Notes under the pieces: generated by a model | The model's database searches: none | What the model was told of the DNA's origin: nothing | What the model saw: only the letters and a program-made list of their open reading frames with translations | Translations under genes and position numbers: made by a program | Part shown: positions 23,588-32,719 of the stretch, piece by piece | Position numbering within the stretch: the first letter of the stretch is position 1 | Layout of the letters: the number at the start of each line of letters is the position of its first letter | NCBI RefSeq assembly: GCF_003797825.1 | Contig: NZ_RKME01000024.1 | Location: 28,435 to 92,434 of the forward strand | Origin: Gordonia sp. OPL2 | GTDB taxonomy: Bacteria; Actinomycetota; Actinomycetes; Mycobacteriales; Mycobacteriaceae | Direction of reading: 5' to 3' | Length of the DNA stretch: 64,000 bases

Positions 23588-24041
23588 ACGCGTCGTCCGC
23601 GCCGCCGACAGCATCGCGACCCGAACCGGTCCCGGCCGCTGGTGCACCGTCATGACCCCGTGCCCCGGCATCCTCTGGACCAACGACGACGACGCGATGG
23701 GGTTCGTCGCGATCGGCCAGGTCGACGACACCGTGTTCGACTCGACCGACGTCGACGAGCAGATGCAGGCCAACATCGACGCCGGCCTCGGATTCACCAA
23801 GGCATTCGACCTGATGGCCGCCACCCTCGGCAAGAACATCGAGACCGGCAGCCTGACGAACTGGAAGCCGTCGAAGATGCGTCGACGCCCCGACCTCGGG
23901 CCCGACCCCGTCGTCACCAGCACCGTCGAGGTCAAGCGCCTCGTCGTCGCTCAGGACGAGGCGGAGCAGTCCGCAGCCGAGCAGACCGCAACAGTCCTCG
24001 GCGCCGACGCTGCGCTGACCGACGCAGACGTCGAGGACTGA
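23580..24041 (+). CDS. Hypothetical phage protein
   Basis: A 153-aa acidic protein; two Cys (RWCTVMTPCPGILW) near the start and an acidic Ala-rich C-terminus. No domain recognised. Overlaps the upstream gene. Confidence 0.5.
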   Translation: MPERVVRAADSIATRTGPGRWCTVMTPCPGILWTNDDDAMGFVAIGQVDDTVFDSTDVDEQMQANIDAGLGFTKAFDLMAATLGKNIETGSLTNWKPSKMRRRPDLGPDPVVTSTVEVKRLVVAQDEAEQSAAEQTATVLGADAALTDADVED

Positions 24042-24045
24042 CCGA

Positions 24046-24387
24046 ATGAGACTCTCGCCCGCACAGCGCAAGGCCGCGTTCGACCAGATGGGCAACGGCT
24101 ACCAGAAGCAGATGTTCCTGCTCGGCGTGAGGCTCAAGGCCGTCGCGTGGGAGGCGACCCAGGGTGGCGTGACCGAAGAGCAGAAGCGACGACTCGAATC
24201 CGAGCTCCTGCCCGCAACCCAGCGGATCAAGAGCAACCAGCGCCGCGCCGACAAGCGCGGACTCATGGCGCTGCAGATCCAGCGCGCTACATCGATCTTC
24301 GACGACATCTTCGGCGAGGATTGGCATCCGCGCGACGACAACCCGATCCAGCGTGAGTGCCAGGCCGAACTGATGATCTCGCTCTGA
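24046..24387 (+). CDS. Hypothetical phage protein
   Basis: A 113-aa basic helical protein (EEQKRRLESELLPATQRIKS). Ends in a TGATG overlap with the HNH gene, so it probably belongs to the packaging-related module. No domain recognised. Confidence 0.5.
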   Translation: MRLSPAQRKAAFDQMGNGYQKQMFLLGVRLKAVAWEATQGGVTEEQKRRLESELLPATQRIKSNQRRADKRGLMALQIQRATSIFDDIFGEDWHPRDDNPIQRECQAELMISL

Positions 24388-24725
24388 TGCCCTCCGCGCC
24401 CGGCCGGGTGTGCAACCGCTGCCGCAAGGTCATCCCCGCCGGACAGAAGCGATGCTCGTGCAAACCCGCCTGGGAGGGTTCCAGCTACGGCAAGAGCGGG
24501 ACAGACCGGAAACAGCGAGCGATTCGCGCCCAGCAGCTCCGAGACCACCCGATCTGCCAGTGGCCCGGGTGCACACGCCTCGCCACCCAGGGAGACCACA
24601 TCCGCAACCTCGCGGCCGGCGGATCGAAGTACGACCCGGCCAACTACCAGAGCCTGTGCGAGCCGCACCACACCGAGAAGACCCAGCGCGAGGCTCGCGA
24701 CGGGCGCTACGGACGGAAGCCGTAG
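24387..24725 (+). CDS. HNH endonuclease, terminase-associated type
   Basis: A 112-aa protein with an N-terminal zinc knuckle (CNRCRKVIPAGQKRCSC) and HNH core: CQWPGCTRLATQGDHIRNL, then YQSLCEPHHTEKTQ. HNH proteins next to the small terminase are needed for DNA packaging in cos phages such as HK97. This one lies just upstream of the likely cos region and terS, which fits that role. Confidence 0.8.
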   Translation: MPSAPGRVCNRCRKVIPAGQKRCSCKPAWEGSSYGKSGTDRKQRAIRAQQLRDHPICQWPGCTRLATQGDHIRNLAAGGSKYDPANYQSLCEPHHTEKTQREARDGRYGRKP

Positions 24726-24745
24726 CATAACCGCAGGTCACGAGC

Positions 24746-24751
24746 TATAAT
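24746..24751 (+). promoter_or_regulatory. Candidate late-operon -10 box
   Basis: A consensus TATAAT 20 bp past the HNH stop, the only perfect -10 seen in the structural half. The -35 region at correct spacing (TAGCAT) is poor, so activation by a phage factor is possible. Confidence 0.4.
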
Positions 24752-24863
24752 GGACGTAATCCGATGCCAGTCAACGGATTTCGCCACTCGGAACCTGCTG
24801 AGCAACACCGCATTTGGTCACCCGGGTAACACCCCCCAGAAGCCACAACCTGAGCGCGCAAAA

Positions 24864-24887
24864 AGGCGACCCCCAAGCCGGGCGCCT
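24864..24887 (-). terminator. Minus-strand hairpin with T-tract
   Basis: AGGCG/CGCCT arms with inner CCC/GGG, followed on the minus strand by TTTT. It would stop leftward antisense transcripts entering the early operon. On the plus strand it has no T-tract. Confidence 0.45.
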
Positions 24888-24999
24888 CCCCAGGCACCCT
24901 CTTCGATGGTTACCCACCCCCCGGGGGGTGGAAGACGCTGCTCGGGAATGTACACCGCCACAACGACTTTCATTCTATCACGCCGAGGAGGTGCCAACC

Positions 25000-25500
25000 A
25001 TGGTCACTGGACCCGCGCCAGCTCCTCCCGCGCTGAAACTCCTCTCGGGCCGTTCCGAGGGCCGCGACTCTGGCGGTCGTGTCGTCACTCCCCCGCCGGA
25101 CTTCCGTCGCATCCCGCCGAAGGCTCCGACGTGGTTGAGCCGTGAGGCCAAGGCGGAGTGGAAGCGCGTCGTCCCTGGTCTGTCTCGACTCGATCTGACG
25201 AAGGAGGAGGATCGGGCGGCGTTGTCTGCGTACTGCGAGACGTGGGCGACGTTCAAGGATGCGATTCAGGATGTCCGCAAGCGCGGCATCGTCGTCGAGA
25301 ACCGCTCGATCCGTAAGGACGGGACCGAGTCGGTGTGGATGACGAAGAACCCCGCGCAGGCTGTGGCCGAACGAGCGAGCCAGCAGCTGCGGATGTGGTG
25401 TTCGGAGTTCGGGCTGACCCCATCGGCCGAGGGTCGCATCTCCTCGTCGTTCGGTGCGGTCGAGGGTGAGCCCGACGATGATGGCAACCCGTTCGCCTGA
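25000..25500 (+). CDS. terS: Terminase small subunit (P27-like)
   Basis: A 166-aa protein with GAGGAGG RBS. The central segment APTWLSREAKAEWKRVVPGL and the helix DRAALSAYCETWATF are typical of P27-family small terminases that recognise the packaging site. Immediately upstream of terL. ATG at 25000 rather than the upstream in-frame codons, because of the RBS. Confidence 0.8.
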   Translation: MVTGPAPAPPALKLLSGRSEGRDSGGRVVTPPPDFRRIPPKAPTWLSREAKAEWKRVVPGLSRLDLTKEEDRAALSAYCETWATFKDAIQDVRKRGIVVENRSIRKDGTESVWMTKNPAQAVAERASQQLRMWCSEFGLTPSAEGRISSSFGAVEGEPDDDGNPFA

Positions 25501-25518
25501 TCTCTCCGAGGTCGGGCT

Positions 25519-27252
25519 GTGACCGAGTGGTCTGACCCGACGACTGCCGAGTGGGCTGACCTCACCGAGGATGATCTCGCTGAGCTGAAGGTCAGCCCCG
25601 AGGTGGCGTGGTACTGCCAGAGCCGGGGCATCCCGGTGCCCGACTGTCCGCCGCTGGTCAAGACGCCTGAGCCCCGGGATGTGCCTGGCGCCCAGTTCGA
25701 CCCGGCTCGGGTGGACAAGGTGCTGCTGTCGTTCTCGATGATGCGCCACACGAAGGGGCGCCTGGCTGGCCGGCCACTGAAGCCCGATCCGTGGCAGGTC
25801 GTGTGGGTGTTGGCCCCGACGTTCGGCTGGGTGATCTACGACGAGGACGTGTCCCGCTGGGTGCGGGTCATCCGCACGCTGTACGTCGATCTGCCACGCA
25901 AGAACGGGAAGTCGACGCTCTCGGGTGGTATCGGGCTCTACCTCACGTGCGCTGACGGTGAGCCTGGTGCGCAGGTGGTGGCGGCGGCCACACGGAAGGA
26001 ACAGGCACAGTTCGTCTTCGACCCGATCAAGACGATCTGCGAGAAGTCGCCCGGTCTGCGGACTCACACGAAGACGTTCACCGGCAAGGTGGTGCATCCG
26101 AAATCGGGCAGCTACTTCAAGGTCGTCGCTGCTGCTGGTGATGCCCAGCATGGCGCCGATCTACATGGCGGCATCATCGACGAGCTCCACCTGCACAAGA
26201 CCTACGACCTGGTCGAGGCGATCGAGACGGGTACGGGTTCACGCTCGCAACCGCTGACCGTCATGATCACCACGGCGGATGCGGGCAAGCGCCACACGCC
26301 GTATGACCGCAAGCGCACCATGATCGAGCAGCTGGCGCGTCGGGTGACGAAGGACCCGTCGACGTTCGGCGTCGTGTGGGCGACACCGCCGGAGATGGAC
26401 CCGTTGACCGAGGAGGGCCAGCGCGCGGCGAACCCGGGGTTCGGTGTCTCGCCGACGCGGGCGTATCTGCGGGACGCGGCGAAGAAGGCGCAGAACTCAC
26501 CGGCCGATATGGCGAGCTACCTACGTCTGCACTGTGGCCGGCGCACCAAGCAGTCCGAGAAGTACCTCGACCTGACGGCCTGGGACAACAACGCATCGAT
26601 CGTCGATGAGACGCGGCTGGCCGGGCGGATCGCCTTCGGCGGGCTCGACCTCGCCGCGACGTCGGACCTCTCGGCGCTGTGCTGGGTGTTCCCGGATGAG
26701 GATTACAAGACCTTCGACCTGTTGTGGCGCATCTGGACTCCCGAGGCGAACCTCGAGAGTCTCGACGCTCGTACATCGAACATGGCGTCCACCTGGGTCA
26801 AGTCGGGGCTGCTGACCGTCACCTCGGGCAACGTCATGGACTACGACTACATCGAGTCGACGATCGCGAAGGACTCCGAGGCGTTCGACGTCCGTGAGAT
26901 CGCCTACGACCCATGGAATGCGACCCAGCTGGTGAACAACCTCGTCGGTCAGGGCGCACCGATGGTGACGATGCGGCAGGGCTTCGCCTCGATGTCGGGT
27001 CCGACGAAGGAACTTCAGCGCCTGCTCCTGACGGGGACGGCCGATCGTCCGATCTTGCGCCATGGCGGCAATCAGGCCGTGACGTGGATGGTCGACAACT
27101 TCGCTATCGCGATGGACCCGGCCGGGAACGTGAAGCCGGACAAGGCGAACGCTGCAGACAAGATCGACGCGGTCGTCGCACTGATCATGGGCCTGTCTCG
27201 GGCAATCGAGGCGCGGCCTGCCGACGTAGATGTTTGGGGGTTCCTCGCATGA
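25519..27252 (+). CDS. terL: Terminase large subunit
   Basis: A 577-aa packaging motor. ATPase: Walker A-like PRKNGKST (about residues 126-133) and Walker B GGIIDELH (217-224). Nuclease: GGLDLAATSD (from 374) gives the first catalytic Asp, with NAADKIDAVVALIMG near the C-terminus. It cuts concatemers and pumps DNA through the portal. GTG start, 18 bp after terS. Confidence 0.92.
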   Translation: MTEWSDPTTAEWADLTEDDLAELKVSPEVAWYCQSRGIPVPDCPPLVKTPEPRDVPGAQFDPARVDKVLLSFSMMRHTKGRLAGRPLKPDPWQVVWVLAPTFGWVIYDEDVSRWVRVIRTLYVDLPRKNGKSTLSGGIGLYLTCADGEPGAQVVAAATRKEQAQFVFDPIKTICEKSPGLRTHTKTFTGKVVHPKSGSYFKVVAAAGDAQHGADLHGGIIDELHLHKTYDLVEAIETGTGSRSQPLTVMITTADAGKRHTPYDRKRTMIEQLARRVTKDPSTFGVVWATPPEMDPLTEEGQRAANPGFGVSPTRAYLRDAAKKAQNSPADMASYLRLHCGRRTKQSEKYLDLTAWDNNASIVDETRLAGRIAFGGLDLAATSDLSALCWVFPDEDYKTFDLLWRIWTPEANLESLDARTSNMASTWVKSGLLTVTSGNVMDYDYIESTIAKDSEAFDVREIAYDPWNATQLVNNLVGQGAPMVTMRQGFASMSGPTKELQRLLLTGTADRPILRHGGNQAVTWMVDNFAIAMDPAGNVKPDKANAADKIDAVVALIMGLSRAIEARPADVDVWGFLA

Positions 27253-27428
27253 CGTTGCCACAGGCGTGCATCCTGCTCACGCTGCTCGGCGTGCTCGCAG
27301 TGGTCGTGGGCTGCGCACTCCTCTGGTCAATCGGGGTGGCGTGCATCGTCGGTGGCGTGATGGTCATCGTGGGCGCTGTCGCCCTGTATGACCCGAAGGC
27401 GCTGCACGACGCGAGGGCGCGTAAGTGA
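27249..27428 (+). CDS. Small two-TM membrane protein
   Basis: A 59-aa protein with two hydrophobic helices (CILLTLLGVLAVVVGCALLW; IGVACIVGGVMVIVGAVAL) and a short basic tail. It sits between terminase and portal with ATGA/GTGA overlaps, where a membrane protein is not expected. Possibly involved in superinfection exclusion; no direct evidence. Confidence 0.55.
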   Translation: MTLPQACILLTLLGVLAVVVGCALLWSIGVACIVGGVMVIVGAVALYDPKALHDARARK

Positions 27429-28879
27429 ACCTCCTCGACCGGATGAAAGGTCGCGCCCGTGGGCCCGAGGAGCGGATGACCATCGACGAGCTGCAGTCGA
27501 TGCTCAACCAGCAGATGGGCGGGCTCGCTTCGGGCTACCTGCAGCCGGTGCTGCATCAGACACTCAAGGGTGAGGCGACTGAGCGGCCGGCGAACAACTT
27601 CGTCGGACTCGCCCAGCAGGCCTACGCGGCAAACGGCGTGGTGTTCTCCTGCATGCTGGTTCGTCAGCTGGTGTTCTCGTCGGTCCGGTTCAACTATCAA
27701 CGGCTGCGCGAGGGTAAGCCGTCGGACATGTTCAGCACGGCGGAGCTGCATGTGCTCGAACGCCCCTGGGTCGGTGGGACCACCCAGGACATGTTGTCTC
27801 AGATGATCCAGGACGCGGACCTCGCGGGAAACAGCTACTGGGTCCGAGGCGGAACGCGGGCCGATGAACTGATTCGGCTGCGGCCCGACTGGGTCGAGAT
27901 TGTCGGGCGCAAGCGTCACCTGGCTGGACGGAACGGCCGACCACAACTCGGCAATCGCGGAAATGGCCAGGTCGGCTGGGAGAAGATCGGCTACCTCTAC
28001 ACCGAGGGTGGACCAGGCAACAGCGACCCCGTGCCGTTCACGGCGGCCGAGGTGTGTCATTTCGCACCGATCCCAGATCCCCTCTCGCCTTTCGCTGGGA
28101 TGTCATGGCTGACACCGATCCTGCGCGAGATCCAAGCGGATCAGGCGATGACCAACCACCAGCGCAAGTTCTTCGACAACGCCGCGACCCCGAACATGAT
28201 CATCAAGCACCCACAAGGCGCTCAGAAGGACGCCGTCGAGCGCTGGGTCGAAGACTTCGCCGACCAGTACAAGGGCGTCGAGAACGCCTACAAGTCGCTG
28301 CAGCTCTACCCCGGCGCGGACGCTGAGGTGGTCGGCGCCAACCTGAAGGACATCGATTTCAAGGACGTCCGGGGCGGCGGCGAGACCCGTATCGCCGCGG
28401 CGGCCGGCGTCCCTCCGGTGATCGTTGGGCTCTCCGAGGGCCTCGCGGCCGCGACCTACTCGAATTACGGGCAGGCGCGACGTCGACTGGCCGATGGCAC
28501 TGCACATCCGTTGTGGCAGAACCTCGCATCGTGCCTGGAGAACGTGGTGCCGAATCTCGGTGCCGACGTGCGGCTCTGGTATGACGCCTCCGACGTCCCG
28601 TTCCTGCGCGAGGACGAGAAGGACGCCGCCGAGATCCAGAAGACCCGCGCGGAGACCATCAACTCGCTCATCGCGGCGGGATACGCGCCCGAATCGGTCG
28701 TCGCCGCCGTCGAGGCGAACGATCTGCGCCTACTCGTCCACACGGGCCTCACGAGCGTTCAGCTACAGGCGCCAGGCGCGGGACCGCCACCACCAGAGCA
28801 GGCACCAACCGAACCCGAACCCGCACCGACCGATGCGGACACCAGCCCGACGGCCGAGGACGAGGGAGAGACCGAATGA
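27425..28879 (+). CDS. Portal protein (HK97-like)
   Basis: A 484-aa protein. The clip/stem regions resemble phage portal family PF04860: NGVVFSCMLVRQLVFSSV, GNSYWVRGG, GMSWLTPILREIQAD, and AGVPPVIVGLSEGLAAATYSN broken across the crown region. The C-terminal 45 residues are Pro/Glu-rich. It forms the DNA-entry dodecamer. GTG start; stop overlaps the protease start. Confidence 0.9.
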   Translation: MNLLDRMKGRARGPEERMTIDELQSMLNQQMGGLASGYLQPVLHQTLKGEATERPANNFVGLAQQAYAANGVVFSCMLVRQLVFSSVRFNYQRLREGKPSDMFSTAELHVLERPWVGGTTQDMLSQMIQDADLAGNSYWVRGGTRADELIRLRPDWVEIVGRKRHLAGRNGRPQLGNRGNGQVGWEKIGYLYTEGGPGNSDPVPFTAAEVCHFAPIPDPLSPFAGMSWLTPILREIQADQAMTNHQRKFFDNAATPNMIIKHPQGAQKDAVERWVEDFADQYKGVENAYKSLQLYPGADAEVVGANLKDIDFKDVRGGGETRIAAAAGVPPVIVGLSEGLAAATYSNYGQARRRLADGTAHPLWQNLASCLENVVPNLGADVRLWYDASDVPFLREDEKDAAEIQKTRAETINSLIAAGYAPESVVAAVEANDLRLLVHTGLTSVQLQAPGAGPPPPEQAPTEPEPAPTDADTSPTAEDEGETE

Positions 28880-29832
28880 CCACCACCACGAAGACTCACG
28901 CTCGGGCAGACCTGCAGAGGTCGGTCCCGTTCACCGTCGTACGCGACGCTGAGGGCAACGGCGATGGCCTGACGTTCGAGGGCTATGGCGCGGTGTTCAA
29001 TTCGCCCACTCGAATCGACTCGTGGGAGGGCACGTTCGACGAGCAGTTCGCGCCCGGTGCGTTCCGGAAGTCGTTGCGCGAGCGGACCCCGAAGTTCCAG
29101 TTCGACCACGGACGCCACCCGCTGATCGGCAGCGTCCCGATCGGCAAGATCACCGCGATCAGCGAGGACGAACGGGGTCTGCACGTCGAGTCGCGCCTCG
29201 GCCGGCACATCATCATCGACCTCATCCGAGAGGCCATCGAGTCCGGCGCGATCGACGGCATGTCGATCCGATTCACCGTCGTCCGCGAGGAATGGCGCGA
29301 CAAGATGGGCGTCGTCGTCCCGGCCTCCGAGGTCGACCACCTCCTGTGGTCTCCGGATGAGCGCGGGCCGCTGCTGCGCACCATTACCGAGGCGAAGCTC
29401 GACGAGGTCGGCCCCGTCGTATGGCCGGCCTACCAGGACACCACTGCGAGCGTGCGATCCGCCGAACCGGTCACCATCGCGCCTGATCGTCTCCACGAAC
29501 CCGAGCAACGCAAGATGCTCGCTGAACTGCTGCTGCGTGCCGAATCGGCCGACAGCGCCAGCCCTCCCGATTCGGGAGGGTCGTCCGAGGACGAGCCGCA
29601 AGACACCGCCGATCAGGTGGCCGTCGAGCACTCGGATGAGGACACCGAACCGCCGCAAGGCACCGCCACCGAGGCGGCCGCCGAGCACGGATCGGATTCC
29701 CCCACCGAAGAAGCACATCCCGCGCCGACCGACGACGTCGACGCCGCCCGTTCAGCCGAGACCGATCGGCTGTTCGCGGAGGCGCTCGCCGAAGTCGCGA
29801 ACACGCGGGATGCGACCCCACCGATCATCTGA
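28876..29832 (+). CDS. Prohead protease (HK97-type, S78)
   Basis: A 318-aa protein. Residues 30-195 carry the protease: FEGYGAVFNSPT, catalytic H78 in QFDHGRHPLIGS, catalytic S130 in IDGMSIRF and the closing VGPVVWPAYQDT. Residues 205-318 form a long acidic Ala/Glu/Asp tail that may act as scaffold. It matures the capsid by cutting the capsid N-terminus. Confidence 0.9.
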   Translation: MTTTTKTHARADLQRSVPFTVVRDAEGNGDGLTFEGYGAVFNSPTRIDSWEGTFDEQFAPGAFRKSLRERTPKFQFDHGRHPLIGSVPIGKITAISEDERGLHVESRLGRHIIIDLIREAIESGAIDGMSIRFTVVREEWRDKMGVVVPASEVDHLLWSPDERGPLLRTITEAKLDEVGPVVWPAYQDTTASVRSAEPVTIAPDRLHEPEQRKMLAELLLRAESADSASPPDSGGSSEDEPQDTADQVAVEHSDEDTEPPQGTATEAAAEHGSDSPTEEAHPAPTDDVDAARSAETDRLFAEALAEVANTRDATPPII

Positions 29833-29848
29833 ACGAAGGAGTATCACC

Positions 29849-31309
29849 GTGGCCGTCGAACTGACCCACAAGCAGGCCCTCAACCGCGAGAAGGACATCC
29901 AGGACGAGCTGGAGCGTCTGAAGGCCAAGACCGACAAGACCGCCGAGGATCACGCCGCGGTGCCCAAGCTCCTCGCCGAGTTCCGCGACGTCCACGCTCA
30001 CCGTCTCGACCTCGAGCACGACGCCGCGCTCGCCGAGATCCGCTCCGCAGCGACCAGCGGCACGGACTCGGAGACCCGGGACGACACCCGCGGCGGAGGC
30101 AGTGACGTCGACATCGTCGACACCACTCGCCATCGGGGTGCACCGAGCCTGGGCGGCAAGTACCGCAACCCGTGGGACACCTCGGAGGTGCGCTACGGCC
30201 AGGCAGGCACCGCCGACGAGCTGCGCCACCGCGCCGAGGACGCGATCGAGCGGATGCCGCACGCGTCGCAGAAGGTGCGTGAGGCGTCGGCCGGTTTCGT
30301 CGAGCGCGCCGGGGACGACACCCGCATGGCCGAGCTGGTGCTCGGCACCAGCAGCCCGGAGTACGCCAAGGCGTTCTTCAAGGTCGTGCGTGCACAGGGC
30401 CAGATGGCCGGACTCGAGGCCAGCGAGCAGCGCGCCCTGTCGCGGGCGATGTCGCTGACCGACGCCAACGGCGGCTTCGCGGTTCCGTTCCAGCTCGACC
30501 CCACGGTGATCCTCACCGCGGACGGCTCGTTCAACCAGGTTCGCCAGATCGCCCGCGTGGTGACCGCGACCGGCGATGTGTGGCACGGCATCTCCTCGGC
30601 GGGCGTCACCGGCTCGTGGGACGGGGAGGGCACCGAGGTGTCCGACGACTCGCCCACCCTGGCGCAGCCGGCCATCCCGATCCACAAGGGCGATGTGTTC
30701 GTCGCCCAGTCCTTCGAGGTCGAGGCCGACGCAGGCCTCGCGGGCGAGATCGCACGGATGATCGCGTTCGAGAAGGACAGCATGGAGTCGGTCGCGTTCG
30801 TGACCGGATCCGGATCGGGCCGCCCGACCGGCATCGTCACCGCACTCGCGGGCACGAGCTCGGTCATCGCATCCACCACGACCGACACCTTCGCGGTGGG
30901 CGACGTGTACAAGCTCGACACCGCGCTGCCCGCCCGGTACGCCGCCAACGGCTCGTACCTCGGGCACCGCGGGATCTACAACGCGATGCGCCAGTTCGAC
31001 ACCAACGGCGGTTCGGCCCTGTGGGGTCAGCTCGCCGAGGGCCGCAAGTCCGAGCTGCTCGGCCGCCCCGACTACATCGCGGAGGCGATGAAGTCGACCG
31101 TCACCGCGGCACAGGACAACCACGTCCTGGTGTTCGGCGACTTCTCGAACTACGTGATCGCCGACCGCATCGGCACCACGCTGTCGTACATCCCGCACCT
31201 GTTCGGCGCCAACGGCCGCCCGACCGGTCAGAGCGGCTGGTTCGCGTACTTCCGCGTCGGCGCCGACTCGGTGAACGACGGCGCATTCCGGATGCTCAAC
31301 GTCACGTAG
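29849..31309 (+). CDS. Major capsid protein (HK97 fold)
   Basis: A 486-aa protein, GTG start behind GAAGGAG. Residues 1-80 are a helical scaffold-like delta domain (KDIQDELERLKAKTDKTAED). The fold proper begins around residue 190 (ALSRAMSLTDANGGFAVPFQ) and includes the capsid-typical VTGSGSGRPTGIVTAL and LLGRPDYIAEAM. It is followed directly by a strong hairpin. Confidence 0.92.
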   Translation: MAVELTHKQALNREKDIQDELERLKAKTDKTAEDHAAVPKLLAEFRDVHAHRLDLEHDAALAEIRSAATSGTDSETRDDTRGGGSDVDIVDTTRHRGAPSLGGKYRNPWDTSEVRYGQAGTADELRHRAEDAIERMPHASQKVREASAGFVERAGDDTRMAELVLGTSSPEYAKAFFKVVRAQGQMAGLEASEQRALSRAMSLTDANGGFAVPFQLDPTVILTADGSFNQVRQIARVVTATGDVWHGISSAGVTGSWDGEGTEVSDDSPTLAQPAIPIHKGDVFVAQSFEVEADAGLAGEIARMIAFEKDSMESVAFVTGSGSGRPTGIVTALAGTSSVIASTTTDTFAVGDVYKLDTALPARYAANGSYLGHRGIYNAMRQFDTNGGSALWGQLAEGRKSELLGRPDYIAEAMKSTVTAAQDNHVLVFGDFSNYVIADRIGTTLSYIPHLFGANGRPTGQSGWFAYFRVGADSVNDGAFRMLNVT

Positions 31310-31330
31310 TCCCGCCCACCCAGTTCGTCT

Positions 31331-31360
31331 GAAGGGGTCCAGGTTCGCCTGGGCCCCTTC
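31331..31360 (+). terminator. Strong hairpin after capsid gene
   Basis: A 13-bp stem (one G-U) closed by a TTCG tetraloop: GAAGGGGTCCAGG/CCTGGGCCCCTTC, 21 bp after the capsid stop. No T-tract. It may lower transcription downstream or stabilise the 3' end of the capsid message, giving capsid excess. Confidence 0.75.
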
Positions 31361-31405
31361 GGCGTTCCACCACCCCGATCACTCTTCTCTGAAGGAGGTC
31401 TCCCG

Positions 31406-31789
31406 ATGCCGTTCCGCTGCATCAACGCATTCCAGTACGGGGAAGCCCTGTACGCAGGCGGTCAGCTCGTCGACGACGGCGACCCGATCCTCGACACCCA
31501 CTCCGCGCACTTCGCGCGCGTGGCGATCCCGGTGGCGCCCGGCATCGAGACCGCCTCCACCGATCTGCCCAAGCCGGTCGCGACCGCGCCGGTCGGCGCA
31601 GACGCCAACCCGACGCCCACCACGGACACCGGCACCAGCAGCAATGCACCTGCCGATCCGACGGCGGCCGAGGCCGGCAAAGCCGCCGAGGAGGCCGCGG
31701 CGAGCGCAGCGAAACCCGCCGATGGCGCCAAGGCCGCGACCCCGAAGTCGCCACGGACGCCACGCAGTGGGGGCAAGTCCGGTGCGTGA
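31406..31789 (+). CDS. Hypothetical head-associated protein
   Basis: A 127-aa protein with AGGAGG RBS. An N-terminal 50-residue folded part (FQYGEALYAGGQLVDDGDPI) is followed by a disordered Ala/Pro/Thr tail ending in basic residues (PRSGGKSGA). Position right after the capsid suggests a head decoration or connector accessory; family not recognised. Confidence 0.55.
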   Translation: MPFRCINAFQYGEALYAGGQLVDDGDPILDTHSAHFARVAIPVAPGIETASTDLPKPVATAPVGADANPTPTTDTGTSSNAPADPTAAEAGKAAEEAAASAAKPADGAKAATPKSPRTPRSGGKSGA

Positions 31790-32195
31790 GTCGCTGTACA
31801 ACCGCTGCTTGACTCGGGCGGCGCTGCCGATCGCCGTGCGCACCAATGGCACCGCGAACGGCACCACCGTCGACCTCGGCGTGTACGGCAACGACTTCCG
31901 AGCCGTCCTGTTCATCGTCACCGCTGCGACGATCACCGACGGGTCGCACGCGATCACGATGCAGGAATCCGACGACGGGACGACCTGGCGCGCAGTCCCG
32001 GCCACGAAGCGCCTCGGTGCACTCCCGACGATCGTCGCCGCCAATGACGACGCGATCTTCGAGTTCGGCTACGTCGTCGGCACAGCGCAATTCGTGCGAC
32101 TGGTCGCGACCACGTCCGGCGCGACCGGCGGCGGCGAGTACGGCGCAGTGGCCGTCCTTGCGGAAGCCTCGAGCACCCCGGTGGCGCGGGCGTGA
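31782..32195 (+). CDS. Hypothetical structural protein
   Basis: A 137-aa beta-rich protein, GTG start overlapping the upstream gene by 8 nt. Segments such as FRAVLFIVTAATITDGSHAI, MQESDDGTTWRAVPA and QFVRLVATTSG fit a jelly-roll-like head or head-fibre protein seen at this position in other actinophages. Assignment is positional. Confidence 0.55.
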   Translation: MRESLYNRCLTRAALPIAVRTNGTANGTTVDLGVYGNDFRAVLFIVTAATITDGSHAITMQESDDGTTWRAVPATKRLGALPTIVAANDDAIFEFGYVVGTAQFVRLVATTSGATGGGEYGAVAVLAEASSTPVARA

Positions 32196-32719
32196 TCGAC
32201 TTCTCGGCCTACGACCTGCTCATCCCCGAGGATGACGACCGGCTCGCCGATCTCGACCTCGGCGAGCTGGAGGCGGTCTGCGATGCCATCCGCAACTGGT
32301 GCGGGTGGCATGTCGCGCCGGAGGTGACCGAGACCCTCACGCTCGACCAGATCGGCCATCGCGTCCTCACCCTGCCGTCGCTGCACGTGACCGAGGTCGC
32401 CGCGGTGACCGACGCCGACGGTCGGGCGATCACCGATTTCGAATGGCGCGATATCGGACAGCTGAAGCGCCGCAATGGATGGCCCGTCGGCTATCGCGCG
32501 GTCAAGGTGACACTGACCCACGGGTTCGCCACAGTGCCGCCCGAGATTGTCAGCGTCGCAATCCACATGCTCGAAGAGCGCGCCGACGCCGCCGACCACG
32601 CCGGCAACATCAAGACCGCCCAGCTCGATGGCGCAGCGATCACCTACGACTCGACGGCGACGGCGTTGATGCGTGACCTCGACACCTACAGCCACGCGAT
32701 CGGCCGGTATCGGCTGTGA
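32192..32719 (+). CDS. Head-to-tail adaptor
   Basis: A 175-aa, GTG-start protein. The N-terminal LLIPEDDDRLADLDLGELEAV helix and CGWHVAPEVTET are typical of HK97 gp6-like adaptors, which bind the portal ring. Gene order after capsid supports this. Confidence 0.7.
   Translation: MIDFSAYDLLIPEDDDRLADLDLGELEAVCDAIRNWCGWHVAPEVTETLTLDQIGHRVLTLPSLHVTEVAAVTDADGRAITDFEWRDIGQLKRRNGWPVGYRAVKVTLTHGFATVPPEIVSVAIHMLEERADAADHAGNIKTAQLDGAAITYDSTATALMRDLDTYSHAIGRYRL

Larger units (their letters stand above)
24726..24999. other. Non-coding gap: likely cos region and late promoter
   Basis: 274 bp without a convincing gene between HNH and terS. It holds a perfect TATAAT (24746-24751, weak -35), a hairpin at 24864-24887 followed on the minus strand by a T-tract, and a perfect 18-bp palindrome CCACCCCCCGGGGGGTGG (24914-24931). 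In cos phages the cohesive-end site normally lies just before the small terminase gene. The exact cos sequence cannot be fixed from sequence alone. Confidence 0.5.
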
